From NCBI RefSeq assembly GCF_000213655.1, contig NC_015554.1, positions 1,798,001 through 1,862,000 on the forward strand: DNA of 64,000 nucleotides. Reading direction: 5' to 3'. The DNA is from Alteromonas naphthalenivorans (GTDB lineage: Bacteria; Pseudomonadota; Gammaproteobacteria; Enterobacterales; Alteromonadaceae). The notes beneath the pieces were generated by a model. The model did no database searches, was not told the DNA's origin, and saw only the letters and a program-made list of their open reading frames with translations. This document shows positions 18,810-30,714 of the stretch, in pieces (the stretch's first letter is position 1; the number at the start of each line of letters is the position of its first letter). Both the position numbers and the translations under genes were made by a program.

Positions 18810-20873
18810 ATGATAAATAGGCCTCGCGCTTTTAAGATGTCACCTGTTGCTGTAGGTGTGCTAACCCTATTGGGTGCTGCCGCACTTCCTGCTAATGCCG
18901 CTAATTGGCAAGTAGGAGACGTTAGCATTTCTCTTGATTCTACAATCACTGCTGCCACGAGTATTCGTACTGAATCTAGAGATTACAGTCTTATCGGAAA
19001 CAGTAATCACGCACAGTTTGATTGGTCAGGTTACCATGCTGCATTCAATCCACTTTATCCTAGTAGCGACGTTTGGGCGTTAGCTGACGGCGGTTATTCG
19101 ACCAATGGCGACTTAGGAAATCTATCTCACGACCCAGGTGATGCATTTGCAACACAAATTTCAGGAAACCATGAGCTAGATATTAACTTTGGCGATTTTG
19201 GTTTCTTCGCACGTGGTTTCTGGTTTTACGACTTTGAACAAATGGATGGTGACCGTCCTAATTCAAATGCCATTACCGGTGTTCAATATGATCACTGCCA
19301 AGATCCAGAAGCAGAAGATTTATTGTGTAATGATGTGCGTCTTTATGATGCCTTCTTCTATGGAGATTGGTGGATTGGTGACAAACCTCTAACACTTCGA
19401 GTCGGACGCCAAGTTATCAGCTGGGGTGAAAGTACCTTTATTCAACATGGTATCAACACAACAAACCCAGTAGACGTTACTCGTGCTCGTGCACCAGGTG
19501 CGGAACTTAAAGAAGTATTTATTCCAGTGGGCATGGTTTACGCCTCATTGGGACTAAGCGATACATTAAGTGTATCTGGTTACTATCAATATGAATGGGA
19601 ACGCAGTTGGTTGCCTGTATCTGGTAGTTACTTCGCGGGTAATGACTTTGCAGGTGAGGGCGGTCAACGTCAAAACATCCAGCTAGGTTTCAGTGGTAAC
19701 CCTGATATCGATTTAGATCACTTGTTAACTGCACTTAATGGCTACGGTGATTTGTTACGTGCTGGCGGTAATTCTGCTGATATTGCCTCTGCCTACTTAG
19801 CATACCCTACTAAAGTGGCTATTCGTGGCTATTCAGATGAGGCGCATAAAGATGCCGACGACCAAGGTCAATACGGTTTACGTGTTACGTGGTTTGCTGA
19901 GGCATTGAACGAATCTGAAATCAGTTTCTACCACATTAACTACCATAGCCAACGTCCACTTATCTCTGGTGTAACGTCTGACTTTACCGCCGAAGGTATT
20001 GCGTCAGACTTAGCCTTCATTGCAACTAACGAAGTGACGCGCGATAACCTTACTGAGCTGGGTGCATTCACCCAATCTGAGTTTTATTATCCAGAAGACA
20101 TTAAGTTATACGGGGTGAGTTTTAACACCAACGTTGGCACTACCGCGCTAGCCGGTGAATTTGCTTACCGTGTTGATGAACCGCTGCAAATTGACGATGT
20201 TGAGCTACTCTATATGGGTATGCCTGAACAATTGGCTAATGCAGGCCTTCGCCCAGATTTAGAAGGTATATCGCAATTAAACAATATTGGCCGAGCGGTA
20301 GGACCAGGTGAAACAACTGAAGGCTTCTTGTTCTCAGACACTTGGCAGATGCAATTAACCGCTTCACATGTGTATGGCCCTAAGTTTGGCGCAGATAACT
20401 TCGTGCTTTTAGGTGAGCTAGGTTATGTGAACATTGTTGATATGCCAGACCCAGACGTGATTCGTTTGAATGCTCCGGGTACAGCGCGTACACCTTCACT
20501 TGAACCGACAGCCGATGGAAATAGCCGTGAAGGGCTTCACGTTGGTCTTTCCGACGGTCCAGAAACTAACCCGTTTGCCACTGATGACGCATGGGGTTAT
20601 CGACTACTGGCCGTTGCTGATTGGAACGATATTATGGCGGGCGTTAACCTTCGAGCCCGTGCTACGTTCTCTCACGATGTAGAGGGTACAACACCAGACC
20701 CTCTTTATGTTTTCACTGAAGATGTTAAATCTGCGGCACTGGCGCTAACGTTCGACTACTTAAGCAAGTGGTCAGCAACAGCTTCATATAGTGCATTCTG
20801 GGGTGGTATTGGTACCACTAATGCATTGTCAGACAGAGATTTTATTTCGTTTAACATCAAGTATTCAATCTAA
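18810..20873 (+). CDS. DUF1302 outer-membrane beta-barrel protein
   Basis: 687 residues. A signal peptide (KMSPVAVGVLTLLGAAALPANA) is followed by a long region rich in alternating aromatic and polar strands ending SFNIKYSI, the aromatic-rich C-terminal strand pattern of an outer-membrane barrel. DUF1302 marks are WQVGDVSISLDSTITAATSIRTESRDYSLIGN and LRVGRQVISWGESTFIQHGIN. ATG 18810 follows AGGGAGTAT; an earlier in-frame start gives no signal peptide. It heads a four-gene set with DUF1329, YCF48-like and RND genes, which suggests movement or handling of a hydrophobic compound; the compound is unknown. Confidence 0.88.
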   Translation: MINRPRAFKMSPVAVGVLTLLGAAALPANAANWQVGDVSISLDSTITAATSIRTESRDYSLIGNSNHAQFDWSGYHAAFNPLYPSSDVWALADGGYSTNGDLGNLSHDPGDAFATQISGNHELDINFGDFGFFARGFWFYDFEQMDGDRPNSNAITGVQYDHCQDPEAEDLLCNDVRLYDAFFYGDWWIGDKPLTLRVGRQVISWGESTFIQHGINTTNPVDVTRARAPGAELKEVFIPVGMVYASLGLSDTLSVSGYYQYEWERSWLPVSGSYFAGNDFAGEGGQRQNIQLGFSGNPDIDLDHLLTALNGYGDLLRAGGNSADIASAYLAYPTKVAIRGYSDEAHKDADDQGQYGLRVTWFAEALNESEISFYHINYHSQRPLISGVTSDFTAEGIASDLAFIATNEVTRDNLTELGAFTQSEFYYPEDIKLYGVSFNTNVGTTALAGEFAYRVDEPLQIDDVELLYMGMPEQLANAGLRPDLEGISQLNNIGRAVGPGETTEGFLFSDTWQMQLTASHVYGPKFGADNFVLLGELGYVNIVDMPDPDVIRLNAPGTARTPSLEPTADGNSREGLHVGLSDGPETNPFATDDAWGYRLLAVADWNDIMAGVNLRARATFSHDVEGTTPDPLYVFTEDVKSAALALTFDYLSKWSATASYSAFWGGIGTTNALSDRDFISFNIKYSI

Positions 20874-20885
20874 AGAGTGATGTAT

Positions 20886-22253
20886 ATGATTAGAAAAATA
20901 GGAATTATTGCCGCAGCGCTTTCAATAGCGCTAACAGGTGCAAGTGTTCACGCTAAGGTTTCTGAAGAAGATGCCAAGAAGTTAGGCGGTGAACTAACGC
21001 CTATGGGCGCTATACAAGCAGCGAATGCTGACGGAAGCATTCCCGCATGGACGGGTGGTATTACATCAGCACCTGAAGGCTATTCGGTAGGCGATCACCA
21101 TCCGAACCCGTATCCAGGCGATAAAGTGTTGTTTGAGATAACAGCATCGAATTATAAAGAATATGCTGATTTCCTTTCTGAAGGTCAGAAAAAGTTGTTC
21201 GAAGCGTACCCTGATACTTACCGCATGCCGGTGTATCAAACCCGCCGTTCAGCATCTAACCCGCAAGCTATTTATGATGCGACTAAGGTTAATGCGACTA
21301 GCGCAGAATTACTTGATGACGGAAACGGCATAAAAGGCGCTGTGTTAGGTATTCCTTTCCCCATGCCTAAAACCGGTATGGAAGCGATTTGGAACCACAT
21401 TTTGCGCTATCGCGGTGCGGCAGTTGAACGTAATGGTGGACAAGCTGCGGTAACCACTTCAGGTGATTACAACGTCATCGGTTTTGATGAACAGTTAATG
21501 ATTAAGTATGCTGAAGAAGGGGCTACACCTGAAAAGCTAACTGAAGACAATATCTTGTTCATGTTCAAGCAAAAAGTGACTAAGCCAGCACGTTTGGCAG
21601 GTACTGCTTTGCTAGTACACGAAACCGTAGACCAAGTTAAAGAGCCACGTAAAGCCTGGACTTATAATACTGGTCAGCGCCGTGTACGCTTAGCCCCTAA
21701 CATTGCTTATGATACGCCAGGAACAGCGGCAGATGGTTTACGTACCACTGACGATTTCGATATGTTTAATGGTTCTCCTAACCGCTATAACTGGAAACTC
21801 GTTGGCAAGAAAGAGATGTTCGTAGCCTATAATAACTATGCTCTGCATTCAGATAATGTAAGTTACGATGAAATTCTTCATGCTAACCACGTTAACCCTG
21901 ATTTAACGCGCTGGGAAAAACACCGTGTTTGGGTGGTTGAAGCTACGTTGAAAGAAGGTTTCCGTCACATTTATCAAAAACGTGTATTCTTCATTGATGA
22001 AGATAGCTGGCAAATTCAAGTTGCTGATATGTATGATAATCGTGGTGAGTTGTACCGTGTTGGTGTAGCTTATGGAGTGAACTACTATGAAGTACCAACA
22101 CAGTGGTCAACCCTAGATACCTATTACGACTTAAACTCTCGCCGTTACTTGGCCATTGGTCTAGATAACGAAGAAAAAATGTATGATTTCTCGATTCGTC
22201 CAAGAGACGTAGAGTTTACGCCTCAGGCGTTACGACGAGAAGGTAAACGCTAA
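20886..22253 (+). CDS. DUF1329 periplasmic or outer-membrane-associated protein
   Basis: 455 residues. Signal peptide MIRKIGIIAAALSIALTGASVHAK, then a DUF1329 domain (LTPMGAIQAANADGSIPAWTGGI, RRSASNPQAIYDATKVNA, GQRRVRLAPNIAYDTPGTAADGLRTTDDFDMFNG). DUF1329 resembles LolB/LppM-like half-barrels that hold lipids, so lipid or hydrophobe binding is plausible but inferred. ATG 20886 lies 8 bases after AAGAG; ATG 20880 is an alternative adding two residues. It follows the DUF1302 gene by 12 bp and is the second gene of the envelope cluster. Confidence 0.88.
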   Translation: MIRKIGIIAAALSIALTGASVHAKVSEEDAKKLGGELTPMGAIQAANADGSIPAWTGGITSAPEGYSVGDHHPNPYPGDKVLFEITASNYKEYADFLSEGQKKLFEAYPDTYRMPVYQTRRSASNPQAIYDATKVNATSAELLDDGNGIKGAVLGIPFPMPKTGMEAIWNHILRYRGAAVERNGGQAAVTTSGDYNVIGFDEQLMIKYAEEGATPEKLTEDNILFMFKQKVTKPARLAGTALLVHETVDQVKEPRKAWTYNTGQRRVRLAPNIAYDTPGTAADGLRTTDDFDMFNGSPNRYNWKLVGKKEMFVAYNNYALHSDNVSYDEILHANHVNPDLTRWEKHRVWVVEATLKEGFRHIYQKRVFFIDEDSWQIQVADMYDNRGELYRVGVAYGVNYYEVPTQWSTLDTYYDLNSRRYLAIGLDNEEKMYDFSIRPRDVEFTPQALRREGKR

Positions 22254-22299
22254 GCGTTTTTGTTTTCAGACAATTAAATTTTAGGGAGAATGGTTAATC

Positions 22300-23346
22300 A
22301 TGAAAAAAACCATTGCAGCGTGCATAACTGCAGCACTCGCAGCAAATTACTCCGTTACTGCTTCAGCGGAAGATGCCTATATTGCACCCTTAGTTGAACA
22401 GTCAGTTTTGCTTGATATTGACGCTGATAAATTTGTCGTTGTTGTCGGAGAACGCGGTCATATTCTTATTTCAGAAGATGGAACGGCTTTTAATCAAGTT
22501 GCTGTGCCTACCCAAGCTACACTCACTGCGACAACCGTGGTGGGCAATCATATTTGGGCTGTAGGCCATGATGCCACTATTATTCATTCTTCAGACAAGG
22601 GCCAAAGCTGGGAAATTCAGAATGTTCAGCCTGAACTACAGCGCCCATTTTTAGATGTTCTATTTTTTGATGAAAGTCACGGTATTGCTGCTGGCGCGTA
22701 CGGCCTTTTCTACCGTACCACCGATGGCGGAAAAAGCTGGGAAACCGAGCGCCATGCCAGTTTACTAGACCCATACGATCGTGAATATTTGGAAAGTGTT
22801 AGAGAAGAAGACGAAGCCTTCTATCAGCAAGAATTAGAATCTATTTTACCTCATTTAAATCGCGTAACACGCGATGGCGAAAAGCTATACCTTGCTGGAG
22901 AAGCGGGTTTATTAGCTAGCAGCGACGATATGGGGAAAAACTGGGAACGTTTTGAAGTTGATTACACTGGCTCATTTTTCGATATTAGAGCGCTTGATGA
23001 ATCAACGTTACTGGCTGTAGGTCTTCGCGGAAATATTTTTGTTCTGCGTGACCAAGGTGAATGGGAATACGTAAATTCTTGTTCAACAAGTACCTTAAAT
23101 TCAATTTTACTGTCCGATAACGACACGGTTGTTGCCATGGGTAACAACGGTATGATGGTGTCAGCCACTCGTCCGCTTCCCGTCAGTGATCACGACCCAT
23201 ACGCTAACCCAGCAAACTGTGAGCCTGCAAAAGGTATTACAGTGACGCAGGTTGAAGATAAAGCTGCCATGTTAAATGCCGTTAGCTTTAATGGCCACAC
23301 CATAGCTGTTACCGCGAATGGTATAAAAACGCTAAATACAAAGTAG
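22300..23346 (+). CDS. Exported YCF48-like (BNR/Asp-box) beta-propeller protein
   Basis: 348 residues. Signal peptide MKKTIAACITAALAANYSVTASA, then repeated Asp-box motifs of the form S-x-D-x-G-x-S/T-W: HSSDKGQSWEI, RTTDGGKSWETE and SSDDMGKNWERF, each at a propeller blade turn. The family is related to the photosystem II assembly factor YCF48, but in heterotrophs it accompanies DUF1302, DUF1329 and RND genes. It is probably a periplasmic scaffold or adaptor for the transporter downstream. The start follows TAGGGAGAAT. Confidence 0.85.
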   Translation: MKKTIAACITAALAANYSVTASAEDAYIAPLVEQSVLLDIDADKFVVVVGERGHILISEDGTAFNQVAVPTQATLTATTVVGNHIWAVGHDATIIHSSDKGQSWEIQNVQPELQRPFLDVLFFDESHGIAAGAYGLFYRTTDGGKSWETERHASLLDPYDREYLESVREEDEAFYQQELESILPHLNRVTRDGEKLYLAGEAGLLASSDDMGKNWERFEVDYTGSFFDIRALDESTLLAVGLRGNIFVLRDQGEWEYVNSCSTSTLNSILLSDNDTVVAMGNNGMMVSATRPLPVSDHDPYANPANCEPAKGITVTQVEDKAAMLNAVSFNGHTIAVTANGIKTLNTK

Positions 23347-23361
23347 GGTGGTTTCGCTTTT

Positions 23362-25680
23362 ATGACCCATTTCATTGAACATCTTGTTTTCTCTAACCGT
23401 AAATTAGTGGTAGCCCTTTTTGCTATCGCGACGGTTTTTTTAGGCTTTCAAGCATCGCAAATGCGACTTGATGCTGGTTTTGAAAAAAATATTCCGCTTA
23501 ATCATGAGTACATGAAAACCTATATTGAACATCGCCAAGACTTCGGTGGTGCGAACAATATCTTAGTTTCTGTTTGTGATAAGAACGACGATATATTCAA
23601 TCAGAACTTTTTCGATACGTTAAAGAATGTACACGACCAACTATTTTTCATAAATGGTGTGAACCGTTCTCTCGTTATTTCATTGTTTTCTCCTTCTACC
23701 CGCTTTACTGAAATTGTAGAGGGCGGATTTGCTGGCGGGCCGGTTATTCCAGCAGACTTTAATTCAGCAAACCCAGCTGCATTAGATTTAGTGGCTGCGA
23801 ATATTGAAAAAGCCAATATTGTTGGTCGTCAAGTAGCCAGCGACTACAGCTGTGCCATGGTGACCGCGCAGTTACTGGATATCGACCCACAAACGGGTGA
23901 GCCGTTAAATACACTTGCGTTAGCGGCTGAGCTTGAAGAGCAACTTCGCGGTCAATATGAAAACGAAAATATTTCTATTCATATTATCGGGTTTGCCAAG
24001 ATGATTGGTGATGTGGCCGACGGCGCTAAAGACGTACTATTGTTTTTCGCCATCGCTATCGCGATAACGGCCGTCATGGTGTACTTCTTCTCTCGCAGTG
24101 TCATGCTTACTATATTGCCACTACTGTGTTCAGTGATTGCCGTTATATGGCAGCTTGGTCTATTGACTTCGTTAGGCTTTGGTATGGACCCTATGTCTAT
24201 TCTGGTGCCGTTCTTAGTTTTCGCTATTGGTGTAAGTCATGGCGTACAAATGATTAACGCGGTAGAAAAGCGTGCGGTAACAGGTATAGGGGCAAAACGC
24301 GCGTCTATGGCCGCGTTCAGAAGCTTGTTGGTACCAGGTGGTATAGCATTACTTTCTGACACCGTCGGGTTCATGACCTTATTGGTTATCGATATAGGTA
24401 TCATCCGTGAGCTGGCTATTACAGCAAGTATGGGTGTTGCCGTTATTATTTTAACCAACCTAATGCTGTTACCGGTGCTCATGAGCTTCTTAAAACTTGA
24501 TAAGAAGTACGTTGATAAGTTTGCAGGCAAAGAAAATAGTAACTCTCGCTTTTGGGCTATTATTTCTGCGTGTTCACGGAAAAAACCAGCAGCCATTATT
24601 CTTATTGTTACCGCCATATTGTTCGGTTTTGGGCATTACCAAGCACAAAACATGAAGATAGGTGATTTGCATGCCGGCGCACCAGCGCTTCATGAGTCTT
24701 CACGTTATAACCAAGATACCTTCTTGATTACTGACAAGTATGAAGTCACGGTGGATTACATCTCTATTCTGGTAGAAACCACGCCTGAAGCTTGTACGTC
24801 TCACGGCGTAATGAAAGCGATGGATGATTTCCAGTGGAAGATGGAGAACGTTCCAGGTGTACAATCTGCTGTATCATTAGCTTCAGTGGCTAAGATAGTG
24901 AACGCGGGTTACAACGAAGGGAATGTTAAATGGCAGGTATTACCTCGCAATCAACAAACCTTGGTGCAAGCTATTTCCCGTGTGCCTACCTCATCGGGCC
25001 TATTGAATGGTGATTGTTCTGTCATGCCGATTATTCTGTTTATGGAAGATCACAAGGCAGAAACCATTTCTCGTGTGGTAGATGCAGTAAAAGACTTCCG
25101 TAGTGAATATGAGACTGATGATATGTCGTTTAGTCTAGCGTCAGGCCCAGTAGGGGTGATGGCGGCGACGAACGAAGCAGTAGAGGCTGCACAAGATCCA
25201 ATGATGGTTTATGTCTTTGGTGCCGTTATTGCCCTATGCTTAATTAGCTTCCGCTCTATACGTGCAACATTAGTAGTGGTTATTCCGCTGTATGTTGTCT
25301 CAGTATTAGCACAAGCGCTAATGACGTATTTGCAAATAGGCCTTACGGTATCAACCTTGCCGGTTATTGCACTAGGCGTAGGTATCGGTGTTGATTATGG
25401 TATTTATATCTTGTCGACCAAGAGCCTTATGCTTAAACAAGGTGCCACAGTGCAAGAAGCTTATTTGGCTGCACTTAAAGAGCGTGGTAGTGCGGTGTTA
25501 TTCACCGGTATTACACTGGCAATAGGTGTGAGTACTTGGGTATTCTCTTCACTTAAATTCCAAATGGATATGGGTATTTTGTTGACCTTTATGTTCGTGG
25601 TGAATATGTTAGGAGCAATTATCGTACTTCCAGCGCTAGCGAGATTCTTGTGGTGGAATCGAAACGACCCCGGTGCATAA
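23362..25680 (+). CDS. RND/MMPL superfamily exporter
   Basis: 772 residues. Twelve-helix RND topology with two large periplasmic loops after helices 1 and 7, both halves ending in SSD-like blocks (FLVFAIGVSHGVQMINAVEKRAVTGIGAKRASMAAFRSL and ALGVGIGVDYGIYILSTKSLMLKQG). GIGVDYGIYI holds the Asp typical of proton-coupled MMPL proteins. It starts 15 bp after the YCF48-like gene and ends the four-gene operon at a strong terminator. Its size and neighbours fit lipid- or hydrophobe-moving MMPL proteins better than AcrB-type drug pumps, since no membrane-fusion protein gene is present. Confidence 0.88.
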   Translation: MTHFIEHLVFSNRKLVVALFAIATVFLGFQASQMRLDAGFEKNIPLNHEYMKTYIEHRQDFGGANNILVSVCDKNDDIFNQNFFDTLKNVHDQLFFINGVNRSLVISLFSPSTRFTEIVEGGFAGGPVIPADFNSANPAALDLVAANIEKANIVGRQVASDYSCAMVTAQLLDIDPQTGEPLNTLALAAELEEQLRGQYENENISIHIIGFAKMIGDVADGAKDVLLFFAIAIAITAVMVYFFSRSVMLTILPLLCSVIAVIWQLGLLTSLGFGMDPMSILVPFLVFAIGVSHGVQMINAVEKRAVTGIGAKRASMAAFRSLLVPGGIALLSDTVGFMTLLVIDIGIIRELAITASMGVAVIILTNLMLLPVLMSFLKLDKKYVDKFAGKENSNSRFWAIISACSRKKPAAIILIVTAILFGFGHYQAQNMKIGDLHAGAPALHESSRYNQDTFLITDKYEVTVDYISILVETTPEACTSHGVMKAMDDFQWKMENVPGVQSAVSLASVAKIVNAGYNEGNVKWQVLPRNQQTLVQAISRVPTSSGLLNGDCSVMPIILFMEDHKAETISRVVDAVKDFRSEYETDDMSFSLASGPVGVMAATNEAVEAAQDPMMVYVFGAVIALCLISFRSIRATLVVVIPLYVVSVLAQALMTYLQIGLTVSTLPVIALGVGIGVDYGIYILSTKSLMLKQGATVQEAYLAALKERGSAVLFTGITLAIGVSTWVFSSLKFQMDMGILLTFMFVVNMLGAIIVLPALARFLWWNRNDPGA

Positions 25681-25701
25681 TATTTTTGCATAGCTAATCA
25701 T

Positions 25702-25727
25702 AAAAAAGGGCCGTAAGGCCCTTTTTT
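25702..25727 (+). terminator. Terminator of the DUF1302-RND operon
   Basis: AAAAAAGGGCC, loop GTAA, GGCCCTTTTTT; an 11-bp A-rich/GC stem with T tail, 22 bp after the RND stop. Confidence 0.92.
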
Positions 25728-25852
25728 GTATGCGTTTTTTGCATAGTTATCTATGCTGTTAATATTAGGTTAAAAAGGGGCTTTCAATACCTCTCAGTTT
25801 TAGCGAAAATAGCCGCGCAACTTAGCACTTACGACATTTATAAGGTTAACTA

Positions 25853-28800
25853 ATGACAGTCACCTCACAGCGACACTCAGTACTGCTAGATAATGTATTT
25901 GCACTCATTGAAAAAAAGGTGGATGCCCAGCAGAAGTCACTCGTGCAGCAATTCGGACGCCTGTTGTATAAAAATATCTCAAGTGATGACTTAGAAGATC
26001 GCAATGACAGCGATTTATATGGCGCCACTTTAAGCTTATGGAATGGGCTTGCTAAATTTGATAATTCAGCACCCTACATTCGTGTTTTCAACCCAGAAAT
26101 CGAAAAACATGGCTGGCACTCAAGCCATACCATTGTTGAAATAATTGTTAGAGACATGCCGTTTCTTGTCGATTCGGTTCGTATGTCACTCAACCGGTTA
26201 AATATAACCGCACATTGGTTTTTGCATAGCCCAATTAGAATAAAACGAAATGATAAAAACCAAGTGGTGGAATTTGCTGAGCCTGGCAAGGCAGTGGAAA
26301 ATACCAGAAAAGAAACCGTAATATTTATTGAGGTTGACCATCAAAGTGCGAAAAAAGATATTGATGAATTAACGAAAGAATTACACTCAGTGGTAGACGA
26401 AGTGTCGTTGGCGGTTAAAGACTGGCAAGAAATGACCACTAAGTTAAAAACCGTGGTTAAAGACAGTACGAAACTAAACTGGCCTGGGTCTGCTGATGAA
26501 AAGAAACAAACTAAAGCTTATTTGCAATGGTTAAGCGATCACAACTTTACCATGATGGGCTATCGTTATTACGAAGTGAAGGCTATAGAAGGCGACCATC
26601 GCTGGATACCCTCTAACGATACAAGTTTAGGGTTATTGAAAAACTCAATTAACGACAGAGAACGTCTGTTGTCGAAACTGCCAGCCAGTGCAAGAGCAGA
26701 AGCACTAAGCCAAAGTCCGTTGATTTTGACCAAAACCAACTCTCGTGCTCGCGTTCATCGTCCTGCTTACATGGATTATGTTGGCGTAAAAGCATTCAAC
26801 AAGGACGGGCAAGTTGTGGGTGAGCACCGTTTTCTTGGCCTTTATTCTGCGTCTTTCTATAATCAAAGTGTGACGCAACTCCCTATGCTGAGCGAAAAGA
26901 TTCAGCGTATTTGCGATTTATCTGGCTATGAACCGGGTACTCATGCCTTTAAAGCCTTCGTTAATATTGTAGAAACCTATCCTCGTGATGAGCTACTGCA
27001 AACACCAGCGGAAGAATTAGCCCAAATCGTGATGGGTATATTCCAGATGCAAGAGCGGGGTATTTCACGCTTATTTATTCGCAAAGATGTATTTGGACGC
27101 TTCTTCTCGTGTATGGTATTTGTTCCTCGTGAGCGTTACAACACACAACTACGTGTAGATACTCAAGCGCTACTGAAAGCGTCGTTAGGTGCTAAAGAAG
27201 AAGTTGAATTTACTACGTTCTTTTCTGAATCTGTGTATGCGCGCACGCATTACATTGCCAGGGTCAACGACAACAACGCGGAATTTGATGTGAAGGAAAT
27301 AGAACGTAATATTATTGAGCTAACTAAGACGTGGAGCGATCGATTAGCTTCCTCTATTTCAGCGGCACACGGTGAAGCGCAAGGTAAAGCCCTTGAGCGC
27401 AAATATGGTAATGCGTTTTCACGTAGCTATATGGAACAGAACTTACCGGGTGATGCCCTTGTTGATATTGGTAAAATTGAACAGTTAGATGATGATCATA
27501 CTCTCGACATGCTGTTTTATCGTCCTCAAGAAGAGCAATCTGACAGCCAGATAGTGAAACTTAAATTGTTCCACCGCGCTGAACCTATCCATCTTTCCGA
27601 CGTACTGCCGATGCTTGAAAACTTTGGTTTACGCGTCATTGATGAAAGCCCATATAAAATCACTTGTCCAGATGGTTTAAGAAACTGGGTGATGGATTTC
27701 ACCATGTTACATAAAAGTGGCCAACACTTTGATATGGAGCGCGCACAGACATTATTCCAAGATGCTTTTGCGAAAGTATGGAATAACGATTTAGAAGATG
27801 ATGCATTCAACCGTTTGATTTTGGGTGCTAATTTAACGGGTCGTAAAGTCACTATTTTACGTGCGTACGCAAAATACATGCGTCAAACCGGCAGTTCATT
27901 CAGTCGTGATTACATTGCGAACACCTTGGCGAATTACCCTGATATTGCCCGCTTGTTAGTGGAGTTTTTCGATCAGCGCATTAATCCGAAGAAAAAACGT
28001 AGTGCGAAGAAAGAAGAAGCGTTACTTGATAACATTAAAACCCAGTTAGACAGCGTGAGTAACTTAGATGACGATAGAATTATTCGTCGTTATTTAGATA
28101 TGATGTCGGCAACCCTTCGCACTAACTTCTATCAGCCCGATGAAGCAGGCAATGAAAAATCTTATGTGTCATTTAAGATGCTGCCTGAAATGATTCCTGA
28201 TATGCCATTGCCACTGCCTAAATTTGAAATTTTTGTATATAGCCCACGTTTAGAGGGTGTGCATTTACGTGGCGGAAAAGTAGCCCGTGGTGGGCTTCGT
28301 TGGTCTGACCGCCAAGAAGATTTCCGTACAGAAATCTTAGGCTTAGTAAAAGCACAGCAAGTAAAAAATACGGTTATTGTGCCTGTTGGCGCGAAAGGTG
28401 GTTTTGTTTGTAAGAAACTACCTGTTGGCGAAGGTAGAGAAGCTATACAAGCAGAAGGCCAAGCGTGCTATCGCACCTTTATTACCAGTTTGCTTGATAT
28501 CACTGACAACATTGTAAACGGAGAAATAGTACCGCCTAAAGATGTGGTGCGACTAGATGAAGATGACCCGTATCTAGTTGTGGCGGCCGATAAAGGCACC
28601 GCGACTTTCTCTGATATCGCTAATGGTATTGCTTATGAATTTGGCTTTTGGTTAGGTGATGCTTTTGCCTCAGGTGGCAGTGTCGGTTATGACCATAAGA
28701 AAATGGGTATCACTGCTCGTGGTGGTTGGGAGTCTGTTAAACGTCACTTCCGTGAAATTGGTATCGATTGCCAAACCACAGACTTCACTGCGGTAGGTGT

Positions 28801-30691
28801 GGGTGATATGGCGGGAGATGTATTCGGTAACGGCATGCTTTTATCTAAGCACACCAAGTTAATATCGGCGTTTAACCATTTACACATTTTCTTCGACCCA
28901 GACCCCGATGCAGCTGCAAGTTATAAAGAGCGCACTAGGTTGTTCGAAAACCCACGGTTAAGTTGGGAAGATTACGATTCAGCATTGATTTCAAAAGGTG
29001 GCGGTATCTTCAGCCGTTCCGCGAAATCGATAAAGCTAACCCCAGAAATGAAAAAGTGGTTAGGCACCCGTCAAATGTCGATGACGCCAAACGAACTTAT
29101 CCATAATATTTTAAAAATGCCCGTGGATTTGCTTTGGAATGGTGGCATCGGGACTTACGTTAAGAGCTCTAAAGAGTCTCATGCTGAAGTGGGCGACAGA
29201 GCCAATGACGATTTGCGGTTAAACGGCAAAGACGTGCAAGCCAAAATTGTAGGTGAGGGCGGTAACTTAGGCTTAACACAGTTAGGTAGAATTGAGTATG
29301 CAGCGTCCGGTGGCCGCGTAAACACTGACTTTATTGATAACGTAGGGGGTGTAGATTGCTCCGATAACGAAGTTAATATCAAAATCTTGCTTAACAGTGT
29401 GGTTAACGACGGTGAACTTACGGTTAAACAGCGCAACAACTTACTGCACGATATGACCGACGACGTATCCCGTATTGTGATTAAAGATTGTTACCGCCAA
29501 ACTCAATCTATCTCGATTACTGAGATGTCAGGCGTCAGCCTATTGAAAGAACAGCTTCGCTTTATTCACGGCTTAGAGCGTGAAGGGCAACTTAACAGAG
29601 AGCTTGAGTTCATTCCTAGTGATGATGAAATTTCGGATAGAGTGGCATCAGATCGTGGTCTTACTCGACCTGAACTTAGTGTCTTAATCGCCTATGGAAA
29701 AATGGTGTTAAAAGATGCACTGAATATTCCTGAAATCACTGATAACCCTTATCACGGTAAATTGCTGCTTCAAGCTTTTCCTGAAGTATTACGTGAAAAA
29801 TTCAGTACACATATGCAGCAGCATCCACTTAGAAGCGAGATTATTGCCACTAAATTAACCAACAATATGGTTAACGATATGGGCCTTAATTTTATGTTCC
29901 GTATTCAGGAAGAAACCGGCGCGAGCGTTGATGACGTTGCTAATGCTTACGCTATCGTGCACGGTATTTTTGATATGGAAACGCTATGGAGCCGTATTGA
30001 AGACCTAGATAACGTTATTTCTGCTAAGCTACAGCTTAAGATGCTAGATGAAGCTCGCCGCATTATGCGCCGCGCCGCACGCTGGTACATTAGGCATGGC
30101 AATAAAGCCTTGTCTATTGAAGAGGCCATTGCGTGCTATCGTGAAACCTTCAATAACTTATCTAAGAATCTACAGAATTATTTAGTAGAAGCCGAGTACT
30201 CACTGCTAGAAGAGAAAACAAGTACCTATGTGTCGCAAGATGTACCGAAGGATATTGCGTACCAAGTGGCCAGCTTCTCTAATATGTTTTCAAGTTTCGA
30301 TTTAGCACACGTGGTTGCAGCTGAAAAACGTAACGTTGATGTTGTTGCGCGCCTATACTTCCAGCTAGGGTCTAAACTTGAATTGCATTGGTTCTTAGAT
30401 CAAATTAACAATCAAGCAGTCAGCAACCATTGGCAAGCACTAGCCCGCGCGTCTTACCGTGAAGAATTGGATTGGCAGCAGCGTTCAATTACCGCTAATC
30501 TTCTTCAAATAAACCCAGAGGCTAGCGATGCAGACAAAATATTGGAAGATTGGATGCAGAGCAATCAAGTGCTGTTGAAGCGCTGGTATCATATGATGTC
30601 AGAGTTTAAGACCAGCACGACCCACGAATTTGCGAAATTTTCTGTCGCATTACGTGAATTGATGCTTTTAAGCGTGAAGTCTAGCCATTAG
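25853..30691 (+). CDS. gdhB: NAD-specific glutamate dehydrogenase, large (GDH-180) type
   Basis: 1612 residues, the length of the 180-kDa class first described in Streptomyces and Pseudomonas. It converts glutamate to 2-oxoglutarate and ammonia with NAD+. N-terminal ACT-like regulatory segments precede the catalytic domain, recognised by [48 protein letters not shown] (about residues 800-850) and by [17 protein letters not shown] and [20 protein letters not shown] further on. It is a single-gene unit with its own terminator, and mainly catabolic, giving carbon and nitrogen from amino acids. The symbol follows usage for the class and is not certain for this organism. Confidence 0.95.
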   Translation: MTVTSQRHSVLLDNVFALIEKKVDAQQKSLVQQFGRLLYKNISSDDLEDRNDSDLYGATLSLWNGLAKFDNSAPYIRVFNPEIEKHGWHSSHTIVEIIVRDMPFLVDSVRMSLNRLNITAHWFLHSPIRIKRNDKNQVVEFAEPGKAVENTRKETVIFIEVDHQSAKKDIDELTKELHSVVDEVSLAVKDWQEMTTKLKTVVKDSTKLNWPGSADEKKQTKAYLQWLSDHNFTMMGYRYYEVKAIEGDHRWIPSNDTSLGLLKNSINDRERLLSKLPASARAEALSQSPLILTKTNSRARVHRPAYMDYVGVKAFNKDGQVVGEHRFLGLYSASFYNQSVTQLPMLSEKIQRICDLSGYEPGTHAFKAFVNIVETYPRDELLQTPAEELAQIVMGIFQMQERGISRLFIRKDVFGRFFSCMVFVPRERYNTQLRVDTQALLKASLGAKEEVEFTTFFSESVYARTHYIARVNDNNAEFDVKEIERNIIELTKTWSDRLASSISAAHGEAQGKALERKYGNAFSRSYMEQNLPGDALVDIGKIEQLDDDHTLDMLFYRPQEEQSDSQIVKLKLFHRAEPIHLSDVLPMLENFGLRVIDESPYKITCPDGLRNWVMDFTMLHKSGQHFDMERAQTLFQDAFAKVWNNDLEDDAFNRLILGANLTGRKVTILRAYAKYMRQTGSSFSRDYIANTLANYPDIARLLVEFFDQRINPKKKRSAKKEEALLDNIKTQLDSVSNLDDDRIIRRYLDMMSATLRTNFYQPDEAGNEKSYVSFKMLPEMIPDMPLPLPKFEIFVYSPRLEGVHLRGGKVARGGLRWSDRQEDFRTEILGLVKAQQVKNTVIVPVGAKGGFVCKKLPVGEGREAIQAEGQACYRTFITSLLDITDNIVNGEIVPPKDVVRLDEDDPYLVVAADKGTATFSDIANGIAYEFGFWLGDAFASGGSVGYDHKKMGITARGGWESVKRHFREIGIDCQTTDFTAVGVGDMAGDVFGNGMLLSKHTKLISAFNHLHIFFDPDPDAAASYKERTRLFENPRLSWEDYDSALISKGGGIFSRSAKSIKLTPEMKKWLGTRQMSMTPNELIHNILKMPVDLLWNGGIGTYVKSSKESHAEVGDRANDDLRLNGKDVQAKIVGEGGNLGLTQLGRIEYAASGGRVNTDFIDNVGGVDCSDNEVNIKILLNSVVNDGELTVKQRNNLLHDMTDDVSRIVIKDCYRQTQSISITEMSGVSLLKEQLRFIHGLEREGQLNRELEFIPSDDEISDRVASDRGLTRPELSVLIAYGKMVLKDALNIPEITDNPYHGKLLLQAFPEVLREKFSTHMQQHPLRSEIIATKLTNNMVNDMGLNFMFRIQEETGASVDDVANAYAIVHGIFDMETLWSRIEDLDNVISAKLQLKMLDEARRIMRRAARWYIRHGNKALSIEEAIACYRETFNNLSKNLQNYLVEAEYSLLEEKTSTYVSQDVPKDIAYQVASFSNMFSSFDLAHVVAAEKRNVDVVARLYFQLGSKLELHWFLDQINNQAVSNHWQALARASYREELDWQQRSITANLLQINPEASDADKILEDWMQSNQVLLKRWYHMMSEFKTSTTHEFAKFSVALRELMLLSVKSSH

Positions 30692-30714
30692 AATACACGC
30701 TATCAAAAATGACG

